Program-made: the position numbers and the translations under genes
Source: Bidens hawaiensis
Taxonomy: Eukaryota; Streptophyta; Magnoliopsida; Asterales; Asteraceae
Assembly (NCBI GenBank): GCA_021521415.1
Contig: JAIQDT010014618.1
Location: 62,001 to 126,000, forward strand
DNA length: 64,000 nucleotides
Reading direction: 5' to 3'
In this document: positions 34,355-45,769 of the stretch, one piece after another
How positions within the stretch are numbered: the stretch's first letter is position 1
Layout: every line of letters starts with the position of its first letter
The notes under the pieces: generated by a model
What the model was told of the DNA's origin: nothing
Database searches by the model: none
Seen by the model: the letters and a program-made list of their open reading frames with translations, nothing else

Positions 34355-36902
34355 TGTAAGGCCCCGAACCCGGTGGCCCTACTTTCGTGTCGAATTTACT
34401 CATAAACACAGTTCTTCAAATCAGAGTTTATTAAAACTTTTCGCGGAATATGAAACATCGATCATTTGTTACAAAACATTAAATCTTTTCTTTGATACCA
34501 TCACAAAACTTTATTTTTAAAACATATTTACTTCTTTCTCCAGATGCCAGCCGTTCAATCCATGCCGTGTGTCATCCTCATGCTAGCTCTGTAATCAGCT
34601 CACCTGCGTGCATACTAAAAGTCAGCTACGCTGAGTGAGTTCTAGTTAATCGAATGCCATACAATACATACACATACATACATATCTGTAGATACATATC
34701 CATACTTCACTAGTTGCCCTTCTGTTCTACCTACATACTTGCTACCATACATACAATTTATTCCCATATATTTCTTCCCGTATCCGAAGACACATATTAC
34801 TATCTTAACCTCGTATAAATATCCATAGGAGGATCGTCACGTAATATCTATTAAAAGAACAATTACCATTACCATACTATATATAATTTCCATAGGAGGA
34901 ACACTCTGTATACTTTCCATAGAAGGAACACTTTACTATCCATAGAAGGAACACTTTACTATCCATAGAAGGAACACTATACTTTCCATAAAAGGAATAC
35001 TATACTTTCCATAAAAGGAACACCATACTTTCCATAAAAGGAACACCATACTTTCCATAAAATGAACACTATACTTTCCATAAAAGGAACACTATACTTT
35101 CCATAAAAGGAACACCATACTTTCTATAAAAGGAACACCATACTTTCCATAAAAGGAACACTATACTTTCCATAAAAGGAACACTATCTATACGTTATTA
35201 TTTAATATCCATGTAAGGAGCTAATCACTTCCCTTGACGATACGTGCAATATCCGAAGATCGTTCACGTACCGACAAGCTTTCATTCATAATGTTCATAC
35301 ATCATCCTTACATTACATGCAATATTAATATCTTTATTTATATCCTGACAGTACGTGCAATATCTGACGATCGTTCACGTACCGACAAGCTTTCATTCAT
35401 AATGTTCATACATTATCCTTACATTACATGCAATATTAATATCTTTATTTATATCCTGACAGTACGTGCAATATCCGAAGATCATTCACGTACCGTCAGA
35501 CGATCAATCGTATCTATCACATATGTCATACACGGCATACACCTCTTTTCTCGAATATTGGTATGGTACGGTTCCCTAGTTCCCAAATATTAGTAGGGTT
35601 CAATTCCCTCTTCGTTACCATACAATCATACATTATCATTTCTTTCTTCTGTTATCTCCATCATGTTCATACACATAAACATACCTAACATACTTACCTT
35701 ATACATAGCGTTACAACCTGACAGTACGTGCAATATCCGAAGATCGTTCACGTGCCATCAAGCAATCATTCATACATTTCACATTATCCACATAAGGCAT
35801 ACACTTATCTCTTAGGATAAGTGTATTAACTATCACATTGGGCATGCACACAGCCCCGAAAACATAACAAGGGATGGGGCTAGAACTCACCTGAACTCTG
35901 CTTCTTTTCCTGATAGCTGTAAATCCCTTCTTTAACTGAGCTCGGCTGACTGTACAAGTTACACGTATCAATACTCGCAGGATCTAATCTGGTGGCCTAG
36001 TATCACTTACTTTAACTTATCGCTTTTAATTTATTTTCTAATCAAACTTGGCTTTAGGCGAAGTTAACCCTCGGGCGAACTTAGCTCTAGGCGAAGTTAA
36101 CCTTAGGCGAACTTAGCTTTACAGCGAAGTTGCCATCAGGCGAACTTGGCTTCAGGCGAAGTTGTCATCAGGCGAACTTGGCTTCAGGCGAAGTTGTCAT
36201 CAGGCGAACTTGGTTTCAGGCGAGGTTACCGGTTAGGCGAACTTAACTTTACAGCGAAGTTGCCATCAGGCGAACTTAGCTTGCAGGCGAAGTTCATCAG
36301 GCGAACTTAGCTTGCAGGCGAAGTTCATCGCGTTGAAGGCGAAGTTGCCCAGATGCAGGCGAAGTTGCCCAGACAGCCGCTGTTCGGTTTCTTTTCAGCA
36401 TTTTGAGCGATTTTAACACCCTTGCTATGGTTCAATATCACCCACTACGCTTCCCGACCATTTTTGGTCGCTTATACACTAAAAAGCTTGGATCTTTAAA
36501 CCTCAAAGATCAAGAATCATACCTTTTTGAGCTTGTTTGGATCTCGTTTAACTTGCTAGCACACTAATCGCCCTCTCTCGGACCTGCCCGATTCTTCCCT
36601 TGGCTCGGCCGGCGAAGTTTTGGCGTGTGTGTGTGGATGTGTGTGTGTTTGGATAATGATAGAAATGAAGATATTTTGGGGTGTTAGGGTATTTATATCC
36701 CTGAAATCCCATGGACCTAAGGCCCATTCTCATTTAACCCATCTCTATTAATCCAAGTCCATAACCCACATCCATTACCCGACACTAGCCCGACCCATAC
36801 CAACTCCTATTCTTTTATTTATTTCCTGATAACCCGAGTAAACTTTCCCTCTATTATTAGGTAATATAATTGATATTATTTTGGAAATTTCGGGATGTTA
36901 CA
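34355..36902 (-). mobile_element. Solo LTR, family B copy 3
   Basis: Starts TGTAAGGCCCCGAACCCGG at 34355 and ends CGGGATGTTACA at 36902 with a perfect TSD CAAGT (34350-34354 and 36903-36907). Length 2548 bp. A GGGATATAAATACCC on the minus strand near 36695 is the likely TATA box. It has about 15 copies of a 23-bp unit (34880-35205), about three copies of a 118-bp unit starting GATACGTGCAATATCCGAAG (35238-35760), and a GGCGAACTT/GGCGAAGTT array (36050-36365). It is nested in family A copy 2. Confidence 0.87.
34880..35205. repeat. 23-bp minisatellite in family B copy 3
   Basis: About 15 units of ATACTTTCCATAAAAGGAAC plus ACY are in tandem. Flanks on both sides match family B copy 1, where a different array (CACGTATAAGGTCC) is present. 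Confidence 0.88.
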
Positions 36903-38187
36903 CAAGTCACGAGAAAATATTAAATAAGAAAATATAAGAAAAATAAGGAAATAAAAATATTTCCTAAGTTAAAGTTTTCTTACATAAAGAATAAAAGGAA
37001 ACTCCATCCCACATAGAAGGATGTAAGAAAGTGGAAGCCTTACACTTGGGAATAAATAAGAGAAATGGAATTCATCCCACATGAAAAGTGGTAAAGAAAT
37101 GGAAGCTCTTTATGTCACACCCCGACCAAAGGCGGAACATGCCGGGGCGTAACGCATTGATTGGACAATAGCTCGAAAGACACTAATTAAAGTGATAATA
37201 ATTATTTAATTCATTAATATCAAAACAAGTACACAAATTCAATAAACAGAACAATTACATCATATTTATTGTTTGGATAAATATCCTAAGGTAAAACTAA
37301 ATTCTTCGATCTTGAACAATGTAAATTACTTGTACCTGTAGCATGTATAAAAATAGAGTTTGTCAACACGAATGTTGGTGAGAATACATAAGTTTTAGTT
37401 GAGATACATATATAGATAAAAACCACAATTCATATGTAAATGATGAGTATTACTATTTCTATGAAAATGTAAACAACTAAATAGATGTGGACCCGTTCTT
37501 ATTGATACGAAATCAATGTACTTGGGTAATGTATGATCATACTAGATGAGGATAGATGAGGATGAGATACCAACCACCAAACATAAAATAAACAATTAAG
37601 CACATAGAGCATTATCATAGAGCATGTAATAGTCACACATAAACATATATTGAATTGTGTTTTAAATAGACGTGGAAATAAAAATGTGTAATGTAAATAT
37701 GGTATACATGCCACCCCCAAAACGTAAAAGAGGAAAAAGGGGGATATGTAAACTCACCTTATGGAATAAGCAAAAGAATAAGTACGTTAAGATTTGTAGG
37801 AGGATAAGCATCGCGCTCGAGAGGTAGCAAAGTCAAATCCTAACAAGTGTAATAACGGGAAATACTACAAATTAACAAATGGACTAAGAGAGAAACGGGG
37901 TATGAACGGATATTGCGAGTATAACATATTTCATGTAAAGTTTATAATTAATAAAGATTACTTATAAATTAATATTGTATAAAATATAATTATTTATAAA
38001 ATATTCGTACTTATATTATTAAAGCGGTAACAATATATATTTATAAAAATGTCATTTGTTTATAAATTATTTAGCCAAATTATTATGTAAAATAATATTA
38101 TATGCCTTAGTTTACGTATTCTAAACAAACAAAATCTTTTTAAATATTTATTACAAAAACCCTTATAAACTTTTAATAACTATTATG

Positions 38188-38189
<2 letters not shown>

Positions 38190-38271
<82 letters not shown>
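38190..38271. repeat. (AC)n(AT)n compound microsatellite
   Basis: About 13 AC units run into about 26 AT units. It lies inside the family C LTR. Confidence 0.95.
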
Positions 38272-38273
<2 letters not shown>

Positions 38274-38403
38274 ACCGAGATTCGGAAAAACAACTGGTTA
38301 ATATGATGGTTTAGATAAAATATAAATTAGTTATCATTTATTAAGGTTTTAAACTATTAAAATTGATTAGTTTAACAAAATACTAAAAATAAAGGCAAAA
38401 ACG

Positions 38404-38476
38404 GGGTGGCAGAGGATCGAACCCGCAACCTCTGCCCCCAAACGTTGATGTGTTACCCAACTGAGCTACATGGCGA
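38404..38476 (-). other. tRNA-like sequence inside the family C LTR
   Basis: On the minus strand the segment reads GCCATGTAGCTCAGTTGGGT, then ACACATCAACG, a G run, and GCAGAGGTTGCGGGTTCGAT followed by CCTCTGCC. TAGCTCAGTTGGG is a good A box and GGTTCGATCC a good B box, and spacing is near that of a tRNA gene. The cloverleaf is poor: GCAGAGG pairs with CCTCTGC across the B box, and I cannot place a normal acceptor stem or anticodon. A tRNA pseudogene or tRNA-derived SINE head captured by the LTR is more likely than a functional tRNA. Confidence 0.45.
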
Positions 38477-39673
38477 CATGCAACATAAGTTCAGCTTGTT
38501 TATTTAAAAACACACACATGTATTGACCATGATAATCAAGAACCCTAGAAATTTAAATCGATCAATCCGTTTATAATTGATCAAAACAAGTTTAGGGCTT
38601 TTGATCTTCATGTAAGCGCGATTCAAATCGTGTGTTTAATTACCTCTAACACTGATCAGATGAGGGTGAACGAGGTCAAAACAGGGCCAACTCAAGGTGT
38701 GTAAAAACGAACTACTGAATGAACAAATTAATCTAATTATCTATAGGGTTTTGCTGCGGAATAAGATGGAGAGTACGAGGGACTAGTTAATTGCGTTTTA
38801 GATGTGTATTTATAGTGATTCGTTGTCAAGGGAGTCGCGGCTTGTTAAGGTTGGAAACAAATCAATTAGCTGTCAATTAGTTGAGGTTTACCACAATTAG
38901 GGTGTAGGTGGAACGCGTTGATGACCAATTAACGAGTAATTATGATCAATTCCGTTATTAAGGGCTTATTTCTTGAGCTAGAATTAAAGATATAAAAATA
39001 AATAAATAATAGAAAAAAAAAGAATGATCGATGGGAAGAAGAAACAAATATTTTGACATAATTGCAAACAAGTCCCTAGAGTTTAGGCTAATATTCAAAA
39101 ATCATAATTAAGGTTAAAATTGCACATAACAATACTTTCTATAGTTTCGTTAACGAACAATATAATTTCAAGAGGCGTGTAATGACATTAATAAAATAGA
39201 GATAAAACAAAACCGTCGGTTTATTGACTAGAAAAATTAAACGGGTCGGGTTTTCGAGTCTAAAAATCGACGAATGTTACACTTTATAAGAAATATTTTT
39301 TCCAAAGTAATATTATTTTATGAATATCATGCACCAAGTAGTCCTAGCAGAGGGTGCGTAGCACCCGACGCGCACGCGCACGGGCTTGGGCGAGGACGAG
39401 GGCGAGGACGATGGCGACGGCGATGGCGAAGGACGTTGGGCGCAATGTGGCGCTTTGATGGCGCACTTTGCACTTCGCACGCTCGCATCGCCGCGAGCCG
39501 CTTTGAGAGCCGCTTTAGTATTTTTAGACAACGAGAGTTAGACCAGATATGACAAGTTACTAAAGTACAGGGACTGAAAATGAAAAAATAATTTCCAGGG
39601 ACCCATCGCGCTACGCGATGAGTCTAAGGAGACGGTCATCGCGTACCGCGATGGGCCGTGATGACGCATCAAC

Positions 39674-39867
39674 CACGTGTCACACTCTGGTGACACGTGG
39701 CAGGCGAGCATGACACGTGGCAGACGTGTCAGACCACGTGGCAAACGTATCAGGCCACGTGGAGACACGTGGCACGATCTCAGAAACGTACCCGTCGAGG
39801 TACGCGACGATGTTGAAAAAGGAGACCCTTCGCGTACCGCGATGGGATCCAATTTCAGCTATAAATA
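39674..39867 (+). promoter_or_regulatory. LTR promoter with TATA box and six G-boxes (family A copy 2)
   Basis: TATAAATA lies at 39860-39867, preceded by six CACGTG hexamers (39674, 39694, 39714, 39735, 39756, 39766). The order and the distance of about 90 bp match the two other family A copies. Leader-like CT-rich sequence (CACTCTCTCACACTAG) follows the TATA box. Confidence 0.6.
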
Positions 39868-41694
39868 GGGGGGGTCATGGCTCATCTGCACACACCACAA
39901 CACTCTCTCACACTAGAAAATCACTCTCTCTACCTCGGTTTGCGTGCCGAACACCGTTTTGCGTGCCATCAACCCGACAATTATCACCTCGTAATCGGTG
40001 CCAAAAACCCTGTGTTTTCCTCGAAGTGCGTGCCAACCAAAAGTAATGGGACATCCGCCTCGAAGTATGTGCACGACCTGGCGACACCTACATATTGCCT
40101 CGATTTGCGTGTCAAGGAAGGTGGATCAAGAACGCCTCGAGAAACGTGCGAATAGAGTAGAAGTGTTGCCCGTATAAACTTAGGAAATCTAACTCCGAAT
40201 ACCGTGCGAGGTAAGGGGTTCTGCCTAAGTTATTATTTTATTATTATAAATGGCTTAGACCATAGTCGGGGGTATAGCCCGAACCTTGATTACGATTAAG
40301 TATAAAATGACTTTTCTTAAGCAAAGGTTATAGTCAAAATAACATTTCTTTATGACTAAGAAATATAATAAAAGAAATTATAGTAATGAAATCATGTTTT
40401 TTTTTCTTAAAGAAGAAACTCAGTATAGACGTTTCTTCCTGAAGAAGAAGCGAAATATATAATTGATAAAACAAAGAAGAGGACTAAAGGTCCAAATGTT
40501 TTATATAAACAAATGATTTTATCAAGGTTGAAGTTATACCAAAATAGACTAAAGGTCTAAAGCTAGATCGATGATCTAGTTATTTATACAAATGTTATTC
40601 TCGTACTATAGGTCCGAGGTAACAAAACAAGAATAAGAGAACAGAAAACAAGAATCAGTATCAGAAACTGATTATAAACAAATAAGGTGAATACACCCCA
40701 AACCTTTTATATTGAGTCAGAATATTTGCATAGGATTTACGAATCCTTAAAACTTTGTGTACAATAATAAGAAACGGACGCTCTGATTAAGAGTATACAT
40801 GTGTCTGGATCCAAACATACATGGTGACTCGACATTTCCCCGAGGCCATGCATATCATCAACATGTCTCTGAAGGTCTACGGGACTGTTCAGAGAAATGA
40901 TATTGTGTATATAATTAATTGTACATGGTACTTAGGTAATTTGATCCCAATGTAGTTGGGTGTCTAATGAGTAGTCACAAAGGTATTATTGTTGGTTTCA
41001 CAAATGTATTGAAAAGATATTTTTATTGTCAGCGTTATTCACCAGCTTTGTGCTGACGTATTTTCCCACCCATGTTACAGGGAAACAAGAAGTGTTAGAA
41101 CAAACAAAGCAAGAATGAATAGAAGATTGGAGTTATAGTCATTAGATGCTATCTGATGGCTCAGATATTTTATTTCAAAATATTACAAAGTTATGTTTTC
41201 TAAATAAATGTATTGTAAACGATGGACGGGTATTTAAACCTGACTTTTTAATAAGTTTTCAAAGTAATAATATCTTATTAAAGACTTCCGCTGAAATAAA
41301 ACCCGCAACTCTGATTTATTTACAAAACAGGTACCAACTTGTGGTCACACGCCTAGGCCCCAAAGTGAGGGTGAGACACGAACGAATGGTGATGATTTGT
41401 TTATGGCGGCGGTACGAGATGCTATTGCTCAAGATATAATGGATTCGAGGTTGAATGCGCTCTAATATCTTTTAGGGAATTATTTTATAAATTATTTGCA
41501 TTTTGTATGAATTCACTTTGAAATTAACAAGTTGTAATCTTGACTTGAATTATGAAATATGAGGATTTATATTATATATTTTGTAACTTTTGTAAATTAT
41601 AATTTTTGTCTATAATATTGTGTGTATAACTAGCAAAAACATAAGAATGCCCTTTTCAGTCATTTCAATAGAAAAAGCTAAGCCAAACACTCTT

Positions 41695-43413
41695 TAAAAA
41701 ACATCTTATTTACTTTCTGATACAAAAAAAAAAGCTTAACCAAACATTATATATATATTAAAAATCAATTTTCAGTTAACTCACACAAATAAGTATTCAT
41801 CAAACTAAAGGTTCTCCTTTAAACACGTGTACCATTTTAACATTTTTCAGTTAACTGCCTCTTATTTTGTTCTCACTCTTACATCTAATTGCAGCTCCAC
41901 CGTCATTATTCTCTTGATAGGTAATCTCCTCCGCTATCATTATCTTCCACGGTGTCCGTCCGGCGTATGTAGACGGTTGCCACCACCACTTGCAACCTCC
42001 ACTCATCGCCGTCGCCTCCCCCGTTTTCCTCCGATTTGAACAGCTGCCGCCACCGACTCTCACTCCGCTGCACTTCACAGTTCTTTAATTGAAGGTAACA
42101 AATCCCTAATTGGATGTTTATAGCCTTCTAATTCTATGATTTCAAACATAGGGTTCCGATGGCCTTTTCTTCGTCCGGTAACCCTATGCTGGTGTTTTAC
42201 ATGTGTCTTTAAGGCCTACTATGACTCGGTTTGGTTGACACGGGTTATGATAACCATGTATCTAAGTGCCTATGATGATTATCCTATATTGTTAACTGGT
42301 TCCGATTCCATACCCTTGGTGACGATTAGGTCGAATTGCTATTTACCGTCTTTCGGTGTTTTGCCGCCGCATTTACGCCTTACGTTTACTTGGTTTCTTT
42401 GATAAGGGCTATGATGATAGTGTATCTGAGCCAATTTTGAACTGTTGGATGCGGTTGAAATATCGTTAACTGCTGGAATCAACTGCACCAGGTAATTAAC
42501 GACAACATATCCGAGCCTCTATAACCAGCAAACTTTAGGTTTGCTTTTGATTTCGTGTTCGGTTTTTTTATAATCTTTTATAACAACACTTAATTTCTAA
42601 ATTAACTCTAATGCGAATTTGGATATCTGCAGATTCGTTTGCTGAGTTATTGTTAACTGATCGTTACCATTCACCATGCAGATAATGATTGCTTGGGTAG
42701 TTAAAGAAATTTTTATACATGTAAGTTTAGCTCCGGAATGATTTTGATTTACGAATTAATATGGGCCGAATACATGTACATGTACATGTACAAACTGATG
42801 TTATTTTGTAGAATGTTAAATACTTTCTTTGTTGCATATCACAATTCAAGTAATAGTAGCAGTGTCATCATATATAATACATGAGTTAAAGTTTTAGTTC
42901 TGTGTTTGTTTAATAAGATGGAGAAATTTTGGTAGTGGAATTTAAAGTCAACAGTCATTTATCGTCTTAGTATCGATATAATATCAACTGTACAGTTGAA
43001 TGTGTCGTGTAATTAAAAATGCAGGAGGTAAGCTATGCTCAAAATTTTATGGAATTCATGTACCTTCGTTTGCAAACACAGTGCTTGGAGCCTTTTACTT
43101 GCGCACATGAGCCCGAATATCGATATGTACCAATGCCTAGAGCCATAGTGCAATGATAGGCGAAAGTTAAGGCGTAAACAGTCTGATGTGTAAGTACTTT
43201 GACCATAGACTATTGATTTTCTTAATTTTTATTTTTTTGGTATACTACTGTTATTGTGTATTGTAATTATTTTTTTTATTTTTATTTTTTTGGTATACTA
43301 CTGTTCGTGGAGAAGTAGAATTAAAGTTAAGGATTTTTAGAGAGAATTGAATACCTTAGGGCTTAGACTTAACTTATTTAGGTCACATACCATAATGGTA
43401 TTTCCCTTACATA

Positions 43414-43445
<32 letters not shown>

Positions 43446-44350
43446 GCTTTTATATGGTGGTTAAACTGTGACCTTATTATTAATATTATTATAATTAGTA
43501 GTAGTTTTTTATATAACTGTTAAACTTTGATTTCCTTTTTTTTGCTTCATACACATGTTCTTAGAGCCGAGGGTCTCTCTGGAAGCCACCTCTTTATTCC
43601 TTTGGATAGAGGTACGGTGTGCCTACATCCCACCCTCCCCAGACCCTACCTATAGCTCTGCTGTCGGTGGGATTTTACTGGGTATGATTGATTGATTGAT
43701 ATATATATAATTATTTTTTTTCCTTTTAAGAGGTTTAGACTTTGCTTTGACATATGTGGATGTCGTTATTGGTGAGCTGCTTACAAGATTATTCCTATGA
43801 CATTGCTTTGCCACATTTAACGAAAAGTTAGCATTACACATCTTTTTTTTGTGCATCTAAATGCAGTGAAGATGTGTTACTGATAGTTTTCACGTTAATT
43901 TGCAGCCTTAACATTGAAATAATTGGTGATAACGTCATAACGTGGATGGAGCCCGTGAAGAGAAAGGGGTTGTTGTTATTCATGGAGTGAACAACATAGC
44001 AACAAAAAATGAAACATTTTTGGCTGCAATTAATAACTATATTATGCAACACTATGTTAATCTACTTTTTGAAGTTGATCCTAGCCCTCATCATAACAGA
44101 AAATCACAAAATATCTCAGATAAGGAAGGGGATAATTGAAGCCACTGGGCCATAAATAAGCTATATGCATTATCTTTCTTTTGCCTTTGTCTAACGAGAA
44201 ACCATCCTACGCACCAATGCATCCGCGCGCAGCAACGCGCGGGTAAAAAATCTTGTTTTTTTTAAAAACTTGCTTTTGAAAAAGCCATAGATTAAAAGCA
44301 CTTCTGCCAAAAGTGCTTTTGAGGTGAAATAAGCTTACCTAAGCACATCC
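41695..44350. other. Unassigned repeat-derived stretch with a GC-rich fragment
   Basis: No gene is recognised. A CT- and GC-rich block at about 41880-42070 (many CCGCC and CCACC words, then AATTGAAGGTAAC) looks like the leader or first exon of a host gene carried by a transposon. Further down are a short palindrome (CATGTACATGTACATGTAC near 42774), an (ATT)n run at 43416-43446, a SINE at 43563-43706 and a strong hairpin CCGCGCGCAGCAACGCGCGG at 44221-44240. The right end near 44350 (GCTTACCTAAGCACATCC, then TAA) resembles another Tourist-type terminus. Confidence 0.45.
43563..43706 (+). mobile_element. SINE-like retroposon
   Basis: Reads GAGGGTCTCTCTGGAAGCCA, ..., GATAGAGGTACGGTGTGCCT, ACATCCCACCCTCCCCAGAC, ... 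GTGGGATTTTACTGGGTATG and ends in repeated ATTG units. This matches the 3' two thirds of plant tRNA-derived SINEs. The tRNA-like head was not recognised, so it may be 5'-truncated. It is the sense-strand counterpart of 27721-27870. Confidence 0.6.
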
Positions 44351-44669
44351 TAAGTTATCTACTAAATTTTGTATTTTACTTAAAAGGCAAGCGTCTTAAT
44401 TTGTTAATCTTTCACATAATGAAGTATAGATTAGATTAATAAAAAATAAATTTCTGACACAAGTTGGATATTCGATCAATTATCATTCATGACTTGCTTA
44501 TACTTAATAAATAAGTAATTGGTTGTGTTACGTGTCACAATTATGCTAATTATAAATTATCTTCGTTTCTTCTAAATCATATTCATTTTTATAGCTTTTG
44601 TTTAGAAAGTTTAACTTAACTGAAAAGTAGTACTCGTAATGAATTAATATTGTTTTTATATTATATAGA

Positions 44670-45721
44670 CTAGGTTAGAACCCGCGTGATACACGGGTTA
44701 ATGAAAAATATATAATAAAAAAACACATGTAATAATAAAACAAAAATCGATAAATAAATGATAATATAAACAATTACAAACATTTTTATTAATATCATAA
44801 AATCACCAATATCATACACGTAATAGACATTAGTGTTTTGTAGTAGTTAACAAACGTTACAAAACTTTAAAGTTTTCTATTGATAAACTTTCATGGAAAC
44901 TATATTATATAGGCCATGCTGTACAAAGTTATATAGAAATTTAAATAGAACTTTTTAATTTCAAACCAAAATAATAAAATTTGAGAAGTTACATTTCATA
45001 AATTGGATTTAAGCAAAGAATCAAAAGGATATAATCAATTTATCGAAACTCATGTTTTTACCAACGAATATCCTATGAATGTTTTAATTTTGTGTTGCAT
45101 TCGATTAAATTGATACCCATGTTGATGAATATCGATTGAAACAAAAGAAGAAATCAAACAAACCTTATAATTCCAATGTAGAAGACGAATGAAAAAGCAG
45201 ACGGCGATCGTTAAGTGAATATGCATAGTCTAATCGCATTTAAACTTTTTATTAGGGTCTAATCATTATAGAATTCGGGTTGAGGATTACATAGAATTGT
45301 TAGTTTGAACTTTTAAGCCTAAAGGATGAAAATTGAATTGCTTTTGATATGGTCTGGTTGTTTACGTACCCGTTATATGTGAATTGAATTTTAATTATAA
45401 GAAAAAGAAAAAAGTAAATAAAATGCCAAAATGTCATGTGGCAATTTAAAGAGATTTGATGAAAATTATTTTAATAAAAAGGAAAAAAAATCATATGACA
45501 ATTTAAAGAGATTTAATGTAAAGTATTTTAATAAAAATAAAAAATAAAAAAAATGCCAAAATGCCATATAGTAATTTAAAAAGATTTGATAAAATGTATT
45601 TTAATGAAAATGAAAAAATATAAAAAAATATGTTAAAATGCCATGTGACAATTTAAAATGTTTTGATGAAAAGTAGGAAAAAATGGTTGTTGAAAATCCA
45701 TTCTTTTATTAGATAGGTAGA
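44670..45721 (-). mobile_element. Non-autonomous Helitron
   Basis: On the minus strand it begins TCTACCTATCTAATAAAAGA at 45721, preceded by A, and ends CTAG at 44670 followed by T. The hairpin ACCCGTGTATCACGCGGGT lies 10 bases before the end. Length 1052 bp, AT-rich, with diverged repeats containing GCCATRTGRCAATTTAAAGA near 45430, 45490, 45560 and 45640. No coding capacity. It lies about 1.4 kb upstream of the BCCP gene. Confidence 0.8.
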
Positions 45722-45769
45722 TTATTATTATGGAGCAATAATCCCCCAGAAAGAATATAGACCTGTCAT

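Larger units (their letters stand above)
37113..39281 (-). mobile_element. Solo LTR, family C
   Basis: Starts TGTCACACCCCGACC at 37113 and ends GACGAATGTTACA at 39281, with a perfect TSD CTTTA (37108-37112 and 39282-39286). Length 2169 bp, no ORF. Orientation is taken from a TATAAATAC on the minus strand near 38812 and from the TGTAAC...GTGTGACA order shared with the other families. It contains a long AC/AT microsatellite and a tRNA-like segment, and is nested in family A copy 2. Confidence 0.85.
34278..41378 (+). mobile_element. Solo LTR, family A copy 2, containing two other LTRs
   Basis: Starts TGTAACATCCCC at 34278 and ends GGGTGAGACA at 41378 (one base off TGTGACA), flanked by a perfect TSD CGAAC (34273-34277 and 41379-41383). 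Two later insertions, 34355-36902 and 37113-39281, each with its own TSD, split it; the net length is about 2.37 kb, as for copy 1. The sequence is the inverse of 16043-18327 throughout: for example TCAGCACAAAGCTGGTGAAT near 16370 faces its complement near 41035. The TATA box is at 39860. It sits in the transposase gene of the Harbinger element. Confidence 0.85.
33406..41465 (+). pseudogene. Harbinger DDE transposase, truncated and split by LTR insertions
   Basis: Segments: about 33406-33467 (DVPAYIEKYPRYYPMFK), 33550-33781 (DCIGAIDGTHVRASVPQTDQ...), 33866-34277 (DKYYVVDAGYPNTKRYLAPY...), and, after the LTR nest, 41384-41465 (FMAAVRDAIAQDIMDSRLNA, then stop). Splice sites are GT-AG and in phase. 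The three catalytic acids of the DDE domain are visible: Asp in GAIDGTHV, Asp in VVDAGYPN and Glu in NIVERTFGVWKARW. The final 27 codons lie at 41384-41465, because the family A LTR inserted with a CGAAC duplication inside the Arg-Thr codons. Upstream of 33406 the N-terminal helix-turn-helix part is missing and the MYB-like gene follows almost directly. The role is DNA cleavage and joining; this copy is inactive. Confidence 0.82.
32055..41694 (+). mobile_element. PIF/Harbinger DNA transposon with nested LTR insertions
   Basis: The left end is GGGTGTTTGGGTAAGCTTTTT, set off by TAA (32052-32054). The best right end is the inverted partner AAAAAGCTAAGCCAAACACT, followed by TAA at 41695-41697; ends match at about 18 of 23 positions. 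TAA TSDs and this type of end are typical of PIF/Harbinger. Inside are a leader exon ending at a GTATGT donor near 32521, a MYB/SANT-like gene and a Harbinger transposase, the two usual genes of autonomous members. Removing the 34278-41378 LTR nest leaves about 2.5 kb, short for an autonomous element, which agrees with loss of the transposase N-terminus. Other candidate right ends are near 41755 and at 44350, so this limit is less certain than the left one. Confidence 0.68.

Noticed and set aside
35234..35593. 119-codon ORF with repeated RAISEDRSRTDKLSF blocks
   Set aside because: It reads through a 118-bp tandem duplication in family B copy 3.
38404..38476. Functional tRNA gene
   Set aside because: Good A and B boxes but no acceptable cloverleaf or anticodon arm; kept only as tRNA-like.
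39274..40155. Cluster of GC-rich ORFs on both strands
   Set aside because: They overlie the G-box and near-palindrome region of family A copy 2; similar ORFs occur at 17316-17854 and 52895-53259 for the same reason.
32055..44350. Harbinger element extending to 44350
   Set aside because: Its right end (GCTTACCTAAGCACATCC, TAA) pairs less well with the left terminus than the end at 41694 does; kept as an alternative only.
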